Shown here: piece by piece, positions 23,062 to 29,602 of the stretch
Position numbering within the stretch: position 1 is the first letter of the stretch
Layout: each line of letters opens with the position of its first letter
Translations under genes and position numbers: made by a program
The notes under the pieces: model-generated
Database searches by the model: none
What the model saw: the letters and a program-made list of their open reading frames with translations, nothing else
Told to the model about the DNA's origin: nothing
From: JANNXY01 sp964472605
GTDB lineage: Bacteria; Patescibacteriota; Minisyncoccia; Phycocordibacterales; CAIZIN01
Assembly: GCA_964472605.1 (NCBI GenBank)
Contig: CAYYLG010000004.1
Span: 1 to 29,977, forward strand
Direction: 5' to 3'
DNA: 29,977 nucleotides

Positions 23062-24948
23062 ATGCAGCTGAATGGATCCTCGGAAATCAACAAAGTAGAA
23101 AAGAAAAAAGTGATACAACTCGTTAGTCTGATCGGAAATTACTGGTGGATCATCGCCATTGCGGTGTTCCTCGTCAGTTACAAACTGTGGCTCCGCCTTC
23201 TCGGAGTCGTCATCATCCCGGAAAGCACCATGGGTATCGTGAACAAAAAGTGGGTGCTCTTCGGAAAAAACCGGACATTGCCAGATGGCACGATCATCGC
23301 CCTCAACGGCGAAGCCGGCTTTCAGGCAGACACCTTGGCCCCGGGTCTCCATGTGGGACTCTGGCCGTGGCAGTATGCTATTGAGCTGGTGAAGTTCGTG
23401 AACATTCCTGACGGCTCGATCGGCGTCGTAGAATCCAAAGACGGTAAACCGCTCTCAAGTGGGCGTGTCCTTGCGAAGAAGATTGAATGTGATTCGTTCC
23501 AAAACGCTCGCCTGTTCCTCTCGAACGGTGGTGAACGCGGACCACAGATCACCATTATCCCGCCTGGCACCTACCGCATCAACACGGCGCTCTTTAGTGT
23601 CAGTCAACATCGAGTCGTCGAGATCGGCGACAACATGGTGGGTATCGTTACGACGAAAGACGGTGCACCTCTTGCTACCGGCGACATCGCCGGCCGAGAA
23701 ATCGCGAATCATCGCAGTTTCCAGGACGGACAAGCGTTCATCGACGCGGGAGGGAATCGTGGTTTGCAGGAGCAAGTGCTTCTTGCTGGTCGCTACTACC
23801 TCAATCCGCGTTTCGTTACAGTCGAAGAAAAGCCAATGACAGAGGTGCCGATCGCCCATGCGGGCGTCGTTATCGCCTTCGTTGGCAATGCTGGAGTTGA
23901 TGTGACTGGCGACTCGTTCAAACACGGCAACCTCGTGAGCCGGGGCCAAAAGGGTGTCTGGGTCGAACCTCTCGATCCGGGCAAATACCCGATTAACCCC
24001 TACACTCACCGAGTGGAACTTGTGCCGACGGCAAACGTCGTGCTCAACTGGGCGAATGGTAAAACTGAGGCGCATAACCTCGACAAAAACCTTTCGACCA
24101 TCACGGTGCGGTCGTCCGACGGCTTCACCTTCAACCTCGACGTGAGCCAGATCATCCATATCCCGCGGACCGATGCCCCAAAGGTCATCGCCCGCTTCGG
24201 AAACGTGGCAAACCTGGTCACTCAGGTTCTCGAGCCGACGATCGGCAACTACTTCCGCAACGCCGCCCAGGGCAGCGATGTCATTGAATTCCTGAAGGAG
24301 CGCAAGCAACGTCAGGATGATGCCAAAGCTCGCATCTCGGAGGCTCTCACGGAATACAACGTGGTCGCAGTGGATACGCTCATCGGTGACATCACACCGC
24401 CGGCGGACCTCATGGCCACGCTCACGGCGCGTAAAATCGCCGAGCAACAACGGGTGACGTTCGAGACAGAAAAGCTCGCCGAAGAAGCTCGTAAGGGTCT
24501 CGCCCAAGCCAAAGCCATCGCCGATACGCAACCACGTGTCGTCGATGCCGAACGAAGCGTGCAAATCGCCGAGTTCAATGCTCAGGCTGCGATCAAACAA
24601 GCGGGTGGTGACGCGCAAGCTAAAACCATTAACGCTAAGGCTGATGCCGAAGTGTTGAAGGTTGTCGGTGACGCTGAAGGTGGTAAAATCACCGCCATCG
24701 GCACTGCAGAAGCTGCCGTCATCAAGCTGAAGACCGAAGCGGTTGGTCAAGGTAACTATGCCACCATCGAGGTCGGTCGGGCGCTCGCCAATGCGGGCAT
24801 CCCGCTCGTCCCGCAAATCATCGCGGGTAGTGGAGCTGGTTCTGACGGAGGTGGTAGCTTGGTGAATATGTTGCTCGCGCAACTCATCGCCAAGAGTTTG
24901 CCGGAGAGCCCGGCTAAACCATCGATTCCGCCGGCGGTCGCCAGCTAA
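23062..24948 (+). CDS. Large SPFH/band-7 (flotillin-like) membrane protein with repeated N-terminal modules
   Basis: The 628-residue protein has a basic N-terminus, a membrane segment at about residues 27-50, and then about 270 residues made of four related modules. Each module starts near a G-(I/V)-V strand and ends with a P-G-x-(Y/H) turn (LAPGLHVG, IPPGTYRIN, LLAGRYYLN, LDPGKYPIN). Modules 2 and 3 are clearly homologous (GVVESKDGKPLSSG versus GIVTTKDGAPLATG). An SPFH core follows, from about residue 335 (STITVRSSDGFTFNLDVSQI), then a charged, Ala/Glu/Lys-rich coiled coil (about 430-560) and a Gly-rich tail. It should form a membrane-bound oligomer, as flotillins and stomatins do; its task is unknown. 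The gene is much richer in G and C than the core genes and has its own promoter, leader and terminator. Confidence 0.85.
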   Translation: MQLNGSSEINKVEKKKVIQLVSLIGNYWWIIAIAVFLVSYKLWLRLLGVVIIPESTMGIVNKKWVLFGKNRTLPDGTIIALNGEAGFQADTLAPGLHVGLWPWQYAIELVKFVNIPDGSIGVVESKDGKPLSSGRVLAKKIECDSFQNARLFLSNGGERGPQITIIPPGTYRINTALFSVSQHRVVEIGDNMVGIVTTKDGAPLATGDIAGREIANHRSFQDGQAFIDAGGNRGLQEQVLLAGRYYLNPRFVTVEEKPMTEVPIAHAGVVIAFVGNAGVDVTGDSFKHGNLVSRGQKGVWVEPLDPGKYPINPYTHRVELVPTANVVLNWANGKTEAHNLDKNLSTITVRSSDGFTFNLDVSQIIHIPRTDAPKVIARFGNVANLVTQVLEPTIGNYFRNAAQGSDVIEFLKERKQRQDDAKARISEALTEYNVVAVDTLIGDITPPADLMATLTARKIAEQQRVTFETEKLAEEARKGLAQAKAIADTQPRVVDAERSVQIAEFNAQAAIKQAGGDAQAKTINAKADAEVLKVVGDAEGGKITAIGTAEAAVIKLKTEAVGQGNYATIEVGRALANAGIPLVPQIIAGSGAGSDGGGSLVNMLLAQLIAKSLPESPAKPSIPPAVAS

Positions 24949-24970
24949 AGGCGGTAAGCGTGTAACGTGT

Positions 24971-25009
24971 GTGGGTGTGTCGGACTTCGGTTCGGCACAC
25001 CCACTTTTT
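24971..25009 (+). terminator. Rho-independent terminator of the SPFH gene
   Basis: GTGGGTGTGTCG (24971-24982) pairs with CGGCACACCCAC (24993-25004) with one G-U pair, followed by TTTTT. It is among the most stable stems in the window. Confidence 0.92.
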
Positions 25010-25011
25010 AT

Positions 25012-25040
25012 TTGCCCTGTAGAATATTTTATGTTAGTAT
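25012..25040 (+). promoter_or_regulatory. Promoter of rpmG
   Basis: TTGCCC (25012-25017) and TAGTAT (25035-25040) are 17 nt apart. The predicted leader is about 16 nt. Confidence 0.5.
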
Positions 25041-25062
25041 CTACAGACTAAAAGATACATAT

Positions 25063-25218
25063 ATGTCACAAGATAGACTAATCAAATTAAGAAACAAAGC
25101 CACTGGAGAGGTGATCTATACCACCAAAAACAAGAAGCTTGTTGTTGATAAAATCAAGCTAAAGAAGTACAGTGCCAAACTTCGTAAGCGTGTGGTTTTC
25201 GAAGAAGCAAAGAAATAA
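25063..25218 (+). CDS. rpmG: 50S ribosomal protein L33
   Basis: This 51-residue basic protein matches L33: an N-terminal strand rich in K/R, the Y-T-T-K-N-K turn (EVIYTTKNKKLV), then KLKKYSAKLRKRVVFEEAKK. It lacks the paired CxxC motifs, so it is the zinc-free type. The frame extends to 24967, but the upstream part overlaps the terminator of the SPFH gene and reads as noise; the ATG at 25063 gives the normal length. tRNA-Thr follows 50 nt later, after a terminator. Confidence 0.93.
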   Translation: MSQDRLIKLRNKATGEVIYTTKNKKLVVDKIKLKKYSAKLRKRVVFEEAKK

Positions 25219-25224
25219 CAAATT

Positions 25225-25246
25225 ACTCGCGAAAGCGAGTTTTTTG
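25225..25246 (+). terminator. Rho-independent terminator of rpmG
   Basis: ACTCGC and GCGAGT form a 6-bp stem with a GAAA tetraloop, followed by a T run at 25240-25245. Confidence 0.8.
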
Positions 25247-25268
25247 TTGTAACATGGTTTTCACAATC

Positions 25269-25341
25269 GCCGTTGTAGCTCAGTTGGTAGAGCACTCCAT
25301 TGGTAATGGGGAGGTCATGGGTTCAATCCCCATCAACGGCT
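25269..25341 (+). tRNA. tRNA-Thr (anticodon GGU)
   Basis: All arms fold. The acceptor GCCGTTG pairs with CAACGGC, the D arm is GCTC/GAGC, the anticodon stem CTCCA/TGGGG encloses the loop TTGGTAA (anticodon GGT in DNA), and the T arm is ATGGG/CCCAT around TTCAATC. The discriminator is T at 25341. CCA is not encoded, so it must be added by a CCA-adding enzyme. The 3' end is duplicated 144 bp downstream. Confidence 0.97.
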
Positions 25342-25345
25342 CAAG
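25329..25345 (+). repeat. Direct repeat, copy 1 (3' end of tRNA-Thr)
   Basis: The 17 bases CCCATCAACGGCTCAAG run from the T arm through the tRNA 3' end and four bases beyond. An identical copy lies at 25473-25489. Confidence 0.9.
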
Positions 25346-25472
25346 TATTCTTGAGCATGTGAAAAATAGTCTGGGTAGACTATTTGTTGGGGATTGAAAA
25401 CCTTTTGAGATTTTTATGAGTTATTGAACGAAATAAAAATCCAAAAGGTGTACAGTTCCTGTAAGGAACAAA
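25339..25472 (+). other. Hairpin-rich non-coding insert between duplicated tRNA-Thr ends
   Basis: No gene fits here. Four inverted repeats follow each other. GCTCAAG-TATT-CTTGAGC begins in the tRNA end (25339-25356). AAATAGTCT-GGGT-AGACTATTT is a perfect 9-bp stem at about 25364-25385. ACCTTTTG and GATTTTTAT pair with ATAAAAATC and CAAAAGGT around a 15-base loop (about 25400-25449). GTTCCT-GTA-AGGAAC lies near 25455-25469. In addition, TGGGGATTGAA (25388-25398) is an 11-base inverted copy of the tRNA T-loop region (25322-25332). The layout resembles a tiny integrated or transposed element bounded by att-like repeats. Confidence 0.6.
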
Positions 25473-25489
25473 CCCATCAACGGCTCAAG
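25473..25489 (+). repeat. Direct repeat, copy 2 (att-like copy of tRNA-Thr 3' end)
   Basis: Identical over 17 bases to 25329-25345. The rest of the tRNA is not present around it, so it is a fragment and not a second gene. Confidence 0.9.
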
Positions 25490-25520
25490 AGTTTTGAATA
25501 AAATAAAAATCGAGCATACA

Positions 25521-25850
25521 TCATTTGAGAGGTAACTCGACTACATTGCTTTTGTCTGCAATTTTCACCTCATTAACACTTAGTTTGCCGGTGTTTAGGT
25601 GATAAACAAAGAGTCGATCATCTAGTTCTACCCAGTAGACTAAACCATCTCCCTTTTTAACGGATTGTTTTCTAAGGATCGGATCAGTAAGGGATCTTAC
25701 TTTTGATAGAAATATTCTCATGCGACTTTCACCGTAAAGCTCAGCTGATGTGAGGCCAAGCTCATCCCGGATCACATTTAGAATTTCTCTAACAAAGTAA
25801 TTCCCCTCCCAATGCGAACCATGATTCCTTCTACGTTTGGAACTTTTCAT
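25521..25850 (-). CDS. Hypothetical protein, 109 aa
   Basis: The protein was not recognised. It starts with a very basic stretch (KSSKRRRNH), contains a helical middle (NYFVREILNVIRDELGLTSAEL) and ends with strand-like, hydrophobic segments (GLVYWVELDDRLFVYHLN). There is no signal peptide or membrane segment; nucleic-acid binding is possible from the charge but unproven. Codon use resembles the core genes. It is divergent from prfB with 59 bases between start codons, and ends 32 bases beyond the tRNA-Thr repeat, with no terminator visible. Confidence 0.6.
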   Translation of the reverse strand: MKSSKRRRNHGSHWEGNYFVREILNVIRDELGLTSAELYGESRMRIFLSKVRSLTDPILRKQSVKKGDGLVYWVELDDRLFVYHLNTGKLSVNEVKIADKSNVVELPLK

Positions 25851-25896
25851 GATTGGGGTTTCTACAGTAAATGTTACGCTTTTGTCTAAAAAAAGC

Positions 25897-25902
25897 TAGT
25901 AT
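25897..25902 (+). promoter_or_regulatory. -10 element of prfB
   Basis: TAGTAT lies seven bases before the prfB ATG. A weak -35 (TTACGC at 25874-25879) is 17 nt upstream. A leaderless transcript is predicted. Confidence 0.5.
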
Positions 25903-25909
25903 ATATGAA

Positions 25910-26794
25910 ATGTCAAAAGAGGAGATACAAAAGCAAATAGACGAGCTGGAAGCATCTATGGGAAGCCCTGATTTTTGGTCTGATAAAGATAAAGCACAAG
26001 AAAAGATAAAAGTGCTTCAGGAATTAAAGGAAAAATTAGCGGGTGTAGGTAAATATGACAAAGGTGAAGCGGTAATGACCATAATCTCTGGGGCGGGAGG
26101 GATTGATGCTGAGGATTTTGCTTCCATGCTTCTTCATATGTATCAAAAATATTTAGAAAAAAACAAATGGAGCTACTGTGTACTTCATGAAAATCAGAAC
26201 GATCATGGTGGTTACAGAAATATTACTGTAGAAATAAGTGGTAAGAATGTTTACGGGACTTTGAAGGGAGAGAATGGGGTCCATAGACTGGTGCGTGTAT
26301 CACCGTTTAATGCCAAAGGTTTGCGTCACACATCATTTGCACTAGTAGAAGTAATTCCTAAATTTGAAAAAGTTGATGCATCACAGATAGAAGTAAGGCC
26401 AGATGAAATATCTGTGGATACTGCCAAATCCGGTGGACCTGGAGGACAAAATGTAAACAAGAGGGAGACAGCGGTACGTATCGTGCATTTACCAACAAAG
26501 ATTGCGGTGCATGTAGATGGTGAGAGAAGTCAGGCTCAAAACAAGGAAAAGGCGATGGATATATTACGAGCGAAGCTTTTTGTCAGAATGGAAGAAGAGA
26601 GAAAAGCCAAAGAAGCTGGAATGTATGTTACAAAATCAGCAGATATAGAATGGGGAAATCAAATCCGTTCATATGTGCTTCACCCATACAAAATGGTTAA
26701 GGATCATCGGACAAATGTTGAGACCTCTCAGGTGGATAAGGTCCTCGAAGGAGATATTGATGAGTTTATTGAAGCAGAGAAAAGTATAGTATAA
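25910..26794 (+). CDS. prfB: Peptide chain release factor 2, shortened domain 1
   Basis: This class I release factor frees the finished protein at stop codons. The peptidyl-hydrolysis motif GGQ lies in SGGPGGQNVNKRETAVRI, and the stop-recognition tripeptide SPF lies in HRLVRVSPFNAKGLRHTSF, which marks RF2 (UAA/UGA) rather than RF1. At about 294 residues it is roughly 70 shorter than E. coli RF2: the N-terminal helical domain is reduced, going from FWSDKDKAQEKIKVLQELK almost directly to GEAVMTIISGAGGIDAEDFAS. No CUUUGA-type programmed frameshift site is present, since the region that holds it in other bacteria is missing. The ATG at 25910 is preferred over 25871 because of the -10 element seven bases upstream. 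It is followed seven bases later by ftsE. Confidence 0.96.
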   Translation: MSKEEIQKQIDELEASMGSPDFWSDKDKAQEKIKVLQELKEKLAGVGKYDKGEAVMTIISGAGGIDAEDFASMLLHMYQKYLEKNKWSYCVLHENQNDHGGYRNITVEISGKNVYGTLKGENGVHRLVRVSPFNAKGLRHTSFALVEVIPKFEKVDASQIEVRPDEISVDTAKSGGPGGQNVNKRETAVRIVHLPTKIAVHVDGERSQAQNKEKAMDILRAKLFVRMEEERKAKEAGMYVTKSADIEWGNQIRSYVLHPYKMVKDHRTNVETSQVDKVLEGDIDEFIEAEKSIV

Positions 26795-26801
26795 TAAAAA
26801 A

Positions 26802-27482
26802 ATGATTTATTTCGACAAAGTCTCAAAGGTATATGACGATGATTCAGTGGCGCTTAAGGATGTAACCTTCAAGATTGCTCCAAATGAATTCGTATCTATT
26901 GTGGGACATTCTGGTGCTGGCAAGACAACACTCCTTAAGATGATTCTTGCAGAGGACAGACCTTCGCATGGGCAGGTATTTTATGAATCTACAGATATAA
27001 ATGATTTGAATCCAAGTGATGTGATTCACTATAGAAGGAAGATCGGTACAGTATTTCAAGACTTTAGACTACTTCCAAACAAGACAGTTTATGAAAACAT
27101 TGCATTTGCCATGGAAGCAGCGGGGAGGCTTGATGAGGAGATAGAGGCAGATGTGCCACATGTACTTGAGCTAGTGGATTTGAAACATAAGATGTGGAAT
27201 TTCCCAAGTGAGCTTTCTGGTGGTGAGAAACAACGTGTTGCCATTGCTCGCGCGATTGTGAATCAACCAGATATCATAATTGCAGATGAGCCAACAGGGA
27301 ATCTGGATCCAATAAATACTTATGACATTGTACAAATACTCAAAAAAGTAAATGATCTCGGTACAACTGTTGTGCTCACAACACATAACAAAGGTGTGAT
27401 AGACAATCTAGGTAGACGAGTTATTACGATGGAAAAAGGAAAAGTGCTTCGTGATGATCCTGAGGGAAGGTATGTGTTATAA
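26802..27482 (+). CDS. ftsE: Cell division ATP-binding protein FtsE
   Basis: The 226-residue ABC ATPase has Walker A GHSGAGKTT, Q-loop VFQDFRLL, signature LSGGEKQRVAIARA, Walker B IIIADEPTGNLD and switch histidine in LTTHN. The sequence best fits FtsE, and the next gene begins like FtsX, confirming the pair. FtsEX sits at the division site and controls cell-wall hydrolases in a nucleotide-dependent way. TATAAT (26790-26795), overlapping the end of prfB, lies six bases before the ATG, so it may have its own leaderless transcript as well as readthrough from prfB. Confidence 0.95.
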   Translation: MIYFDKVSKVYDDDSVALKDVTFKIAPNEFVSIVGHSGAGKTTLLKMILAEDRPSHGQVFYESTDINDLNPSDVIHYRRKIGTVFQDFRLLPNKTVYENIAFAMEAAGRLDEEIEADVPHVLELVDLKHKMWNFPSELSGGEKQRVAIARAIVNQPDIIIADEPTGNLDPINTYDIVQILKKVNDLGTTVVLTTHNKGVIDNLGRRVITMEKGKVLRDDPEGRYVL

Positions 27483-27502
27483 TTTTATATAATATTTCTA
27501 AA

Positions 27503-27567
27503 ATGCTTTGGATTAATTTAAAAAGAATACTGAAATCTGGTTTTGTGAACTTTTGGCGTAATTCATA
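27503..27567 (+). CDS. ftsX: Cell division protein FtsX, 5' fragment before assembly gap
   Basis: Twenty-one codons are readable before the run of N. They read MLWINLKRILKSGFVNFWRN, the typical cytoplasmic start of FtsX before its first membrane helix. The rest is lost in the gap. TATAAT (27488-27493) lies nine bases before the ATG. A full FtsX needs about 900 bases, so the true gap is far larger than the 100 N shown. Confidence 0.85.
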
Positions 27568-27667
27568 NNNNNNNNNNNNNNNNNNNNNNNNNNNNNNNNN
27601 NNNNNNNNNNNNNNNNNNNNNNNNNNNNNNNNNNNNNNNNNNNNNNNNNNNNNNNNNNNNNNNNNNN
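27568..27667. other. Assembly gap of exactly 100 N
   Basis: A round 100-base run of N usually marks a scaffold join of unknown size. It removes most of ftsX and the first codons of pyrG. A frame running through it would fuse the two genes artificially. Confidence 0.98.
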
Positions 27668-29266
27668 ATGTCAGGAGTGGGTAAAGGCATAACCACATCA
27701 TCTATCGGTACCATCCTCCAGGCAAAAGGATTCAAAGTTAATCTTATCAAAGCTGATCCGTACTTAAACGTCGATGCCGGCACAATGAACCCCACCGAAC
27801 ATGGTGAGGTTTTTGTTTTGAATTCTGGATTAGAAACTGATCAAGACATGGGAAATTATGAGAGATTTTTAAATCAAGATTTGTCACATGAGGACTATAT
27901 GACATCAGGCATGGTGTATAAGTCTGTCATAGAGAGAGAAAGAAATTTGGGATATCACGGCAAATGTGTAGAAGCTATCCCACATATCACTACAGAAATA
28001 ATGGAAAGATTTAAAAAGTCTGCAGAGAAAAACAAGGCGGATATAACAGTGGTAGAAATCGGTGGAACGGTTGGAGATTATCAAAATATTCTTTTTATGG
28101 AAGCAGCGAGAATTTTAAAAGTGAAAAATCCTAAAGATGTTTCTTTTGTAATGGTAAGTTATATGCCGATACCAGGGACTCTGGGTGAGATGAAGAGTAA
28201 ACCTACTCAAAACGCTGTTAGACAATTAAACTCATATGGAATTCACCCAGACTTTATTATCGCTCGCGCTACCGTACCTCTGGATAAAAAAAGGAAAGAA
28301 AAAATCGCGATTTCTTGTTCGATACCAATAGAAAATGTTATTTCTGCACCAGATATTGATAGTGTCTACGATGTGCCACTCAATTTTGAAAGAGATAAGA
28401 TCGGGGAGATGCTCATGAAGTCACTTCATCTAAAGAAAAAGAAAACAGAAATCGGTTTGGCCAAATGGAAAAGTTTTGTAAACAAGGTTAAGACAGTAAG
28501 TAAGGAGGTGAATATTGCTATTGTTGGCAAATATTTCAATACAGGAGACTTCGTCCTTTCAGATGTTTATGTATCAGTTATAGATGCGGTGAAGTTCTCT
28601 TGCTATGAGTTAGGACTTAAACCAAAGCTAACTTGGATTTCTGCACAGGATTTTGAAAATGATAAAAAGAAAATAAAAGAATTATCAAACTACGATGGAG
28701 TGATAGTTCCTGGAGGATTCGGTGAGACAGGAATCATTGGTAAGCTAAATGTAATAGAGTACTGTCGCGAAAATAAAATCCCATACTTTGGTCTCTGCTA
28801 TGGTATGCAACTTCTTGTAATTGAATATGCTCGTGATGTTTTGGGGCTTAAGGAGGCTAATACAAGGGAAATTAATCCAAAGTCGGTTCATCTAGTGGTA
28901 GACATTATGCCAGAACAAAGAAAAAATTTGGAGAATAAAAATTATGGAGGATCTATGAGGCTTGGTGCATATCCATGTAAACTAAAGAAGGGGACAGTGG
29001 CTTTCTCTGCTTATGTCAAAGATTTGATAAATGAACGTCACAGACATCGCTACGAAGTTAATCCAGAGTATATAGAAAGGTTAGAAAAAGCTGGACTTGT
29101 TTTCTCTGGTGTATCACCAGACGGAACTCTTATGGAGATTGCAGAATTACCAAAATCAGTGCACCCATTTTTTCTTGGAACGCAATTTCATCCAGAGTTT
29201 CTTGCTAGACCACTCGCTCCACATCCACTATTTACAGCATTTATTACTGCTTGTATTAAGAAATAG
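27668..29266 (+). CDS. pyrG: CTP synthase, 5' end lost in assembly gap
   Basis: PyrG makes CTP from UTP, glutamine and ATP. The visible part starts at the P-loop (MSGVGKGITTSSIG, equal to the SGLGKG region of E. coli at about residue 14), so the first dozen residues are in the gap and the ATG at 27668 is internal. The synthetase domain shows DPYLNVDAGTMNPTEHGEVFV and EIGGTVGDYQ. The glutamine amidotransferase domain has the nucleophile cysteine in GLCYGMQL, the oxyanion-loop segment PGGFGETG, and the catalytic HPEF near the end. Total length would be near the usual 540 residues. The promoter of the candidate RNA gene overlaps its last codons. Confidence 0.96.
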   Translation: MSGVGKGITTSSIGTILQAKGFKVNLIKADPYLNVDAGTMNPTEHGEVFVLNSGLETDQDMGNYERFLNQDLSHEDYMTSGMVYKSVIERERNLGYHGKCVEAIPHITTEIMERFKKSAEKNKADITVVEIGGTVGDYQNILFMEAARILKVKNPKDVSFVMVSYMPIPGTLGEMKSKPTQNAVRQLNSYGIHPDFIIARATVPLDKKRKEKIAISCSIPIENVISAPDIDSVYDVPLNFERDKIGEMLMKSLHLKKKKTEIGLAKWKSFVNKVKTVSKEVNIAIVGKYFNTGDFVLSDVYVSVIDAVKFSCYELGLKPKLTWISAQDFENDKKKIKELSNYDGVIVPGGFGETGIIGKLNVIEYCRENKIPYFGLCYGMQLLVIEYARDVLGLKEANTREINPKSVHLVVDIMPEQRKNLENKNYGGSMRLGAYPCKLKKGTVAFSAYVKDLINERHRHRYEVNPEYIERLEKAGLVFSGVSPDGTLMEIAELPKSVHPFFLGTQFHPEFLARPLAPHPLFTAFITACIKK

Positions 29267-29280
29267 ATATTAAATATAGT
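29251..29280 (+). promoter_or_regulatory. Promoter in the 3' end of pyrG, directed at the following RNA
   Basis: TTGTAT (29251-29256) and TATAGT (29275-29280) are 18 nt apart. The predicted start is near 29287, just after the pyrG stop. Confidence 0.5.
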
Positions 29281-29286
29281 CAAGTA

Positions 29287-29543
29287 GACAGATTGTAAAG
29301 TTAGGCGTAGAGTATTTATCGGAACAGTTCTCCTCGTGAAGTACGGGTTCATTCCCAACGAAGGGAAACAACGCCATTGCCCCAGGTAAGACCCCTGACC
29401 GGAAAAAACAATTTTTAATCCGAATCAGGGATTGGGCCGATAGGCACAAAAAAATCAACCCAAGACTTACACCCCGGAATACGTTCCCAAGCCCTTGGCT
29501 AACCAAACGAAGTATCGTTTTGGCGCCAGGGGCTTTGTTTTTT
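29287..29543 (+). ncRNA. Candidate structured non-coding RNA, unidentified
   Basis: The 313 bases between pyrG and the tRNA-Gln repeat hold no convincing protein gene. They are framed by a promoter and a terminator and are less AT-rich than other spacers. Several local stems are visible: TTCCC/GGGAA at about 29352-29368, CCCTGA/TCAGGG at about 29393-29430 with CGGA and AAAAA inside pairing with TTTTT and TCCG, TTGGG/CCCAA at about 29432-29463, and GTAAG with CTTAC as a longer-range pair. The end motifs of tmRNA, the RNase P conserved blocks, the SRP RNA loop and the 6S closing stem were looked for and not found. Expected size is about 255 nt. Confidence 0.45.
29490..29543 (+). terminator. Long Rho-independent terminator before the tRNA-Gln region
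   Basis: AGCCCTTGGC (29490-29499) pairs fully with GCCAGGGGCT (29525-29534), and inside it ACCAAACGA pairs with TCGTTTTGG apart from one bulge. TTTGTTTTTT follows. Confidence 0.88.
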
Positions 29544-29570
29544 GATTTTTATTTAAAAAAGTTGTAATGT
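29542..29570 (+). promoter_or_regulatory. Promoter upstream of the tRNA-Gln half-copy
   Basis: TTGATT (29542-29547) and TAATGT (29565-29570) are 17 nt apart, giving a start near 29577, directly before the first copy of the tRNA 5' half. This looks like the original tRNA promoter. Confidence 0.55.
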
Positions 29571-29577
29571 AGTAGGG

Positions 29578-29601
29578 AATTGGGGGATCGTCTAACGGTA
29601 G
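29578..29601 (+). repeat. Duplicate of the 5' half of tRNA-Gln
   Basis: These 24 bases are identical to 29903-29926, which cover three bases before tRNA-Gln and its acceptor strand and D arm up to the D-loop end. The copy then diverges, so it cannot form a full tRNA. The two copies are 325 bp apart. Confidence 0.93.
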
Positions 29602-29602
29602 T

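Noticed and set aside
23455..24882. Long minus-strand open frame (475 codons) opposite the SPFH gene
   Set aside because: It is a by-product of the GC-rich codon pattern of the real gene. The plus-strand product has a membrane segment, SPFH core and coiled coil, plus promoter and terminator; the antisense frame has no recognisable domain or start signals.
25386..25398. GGGGATTGAAAA-like sequence resembling the end of a CRISPR repeat
   Set aside because: It occurs once, with no repeat-spacer periodicity and no cas genes. It is better explained as an inverted copy of the tRNA-Thr T-loop.
27503..29266. Single 587-codon frame running through the N gap
   Set aside because: It joins the start of ftsX to pyrG only because N bases contain no stop. 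The two ends belong to unrelated families.
29392..29480. Possible TPP riboswitch on the minus strand (GGGGTG, CCTGAT, CGGAT pieces)
   Set aside because: The CUGAGA element and the rest of the conserved core are missing, and the order of pieces does not fold correctly. The promoter and terminator also point to the plus strand.
29270..29506. Minus-strand frame of 78 codons after pyrG
   Set aside because: No family resemblance, no start signals, and the region has strong RNA-like stems and a plus-strand terminator.
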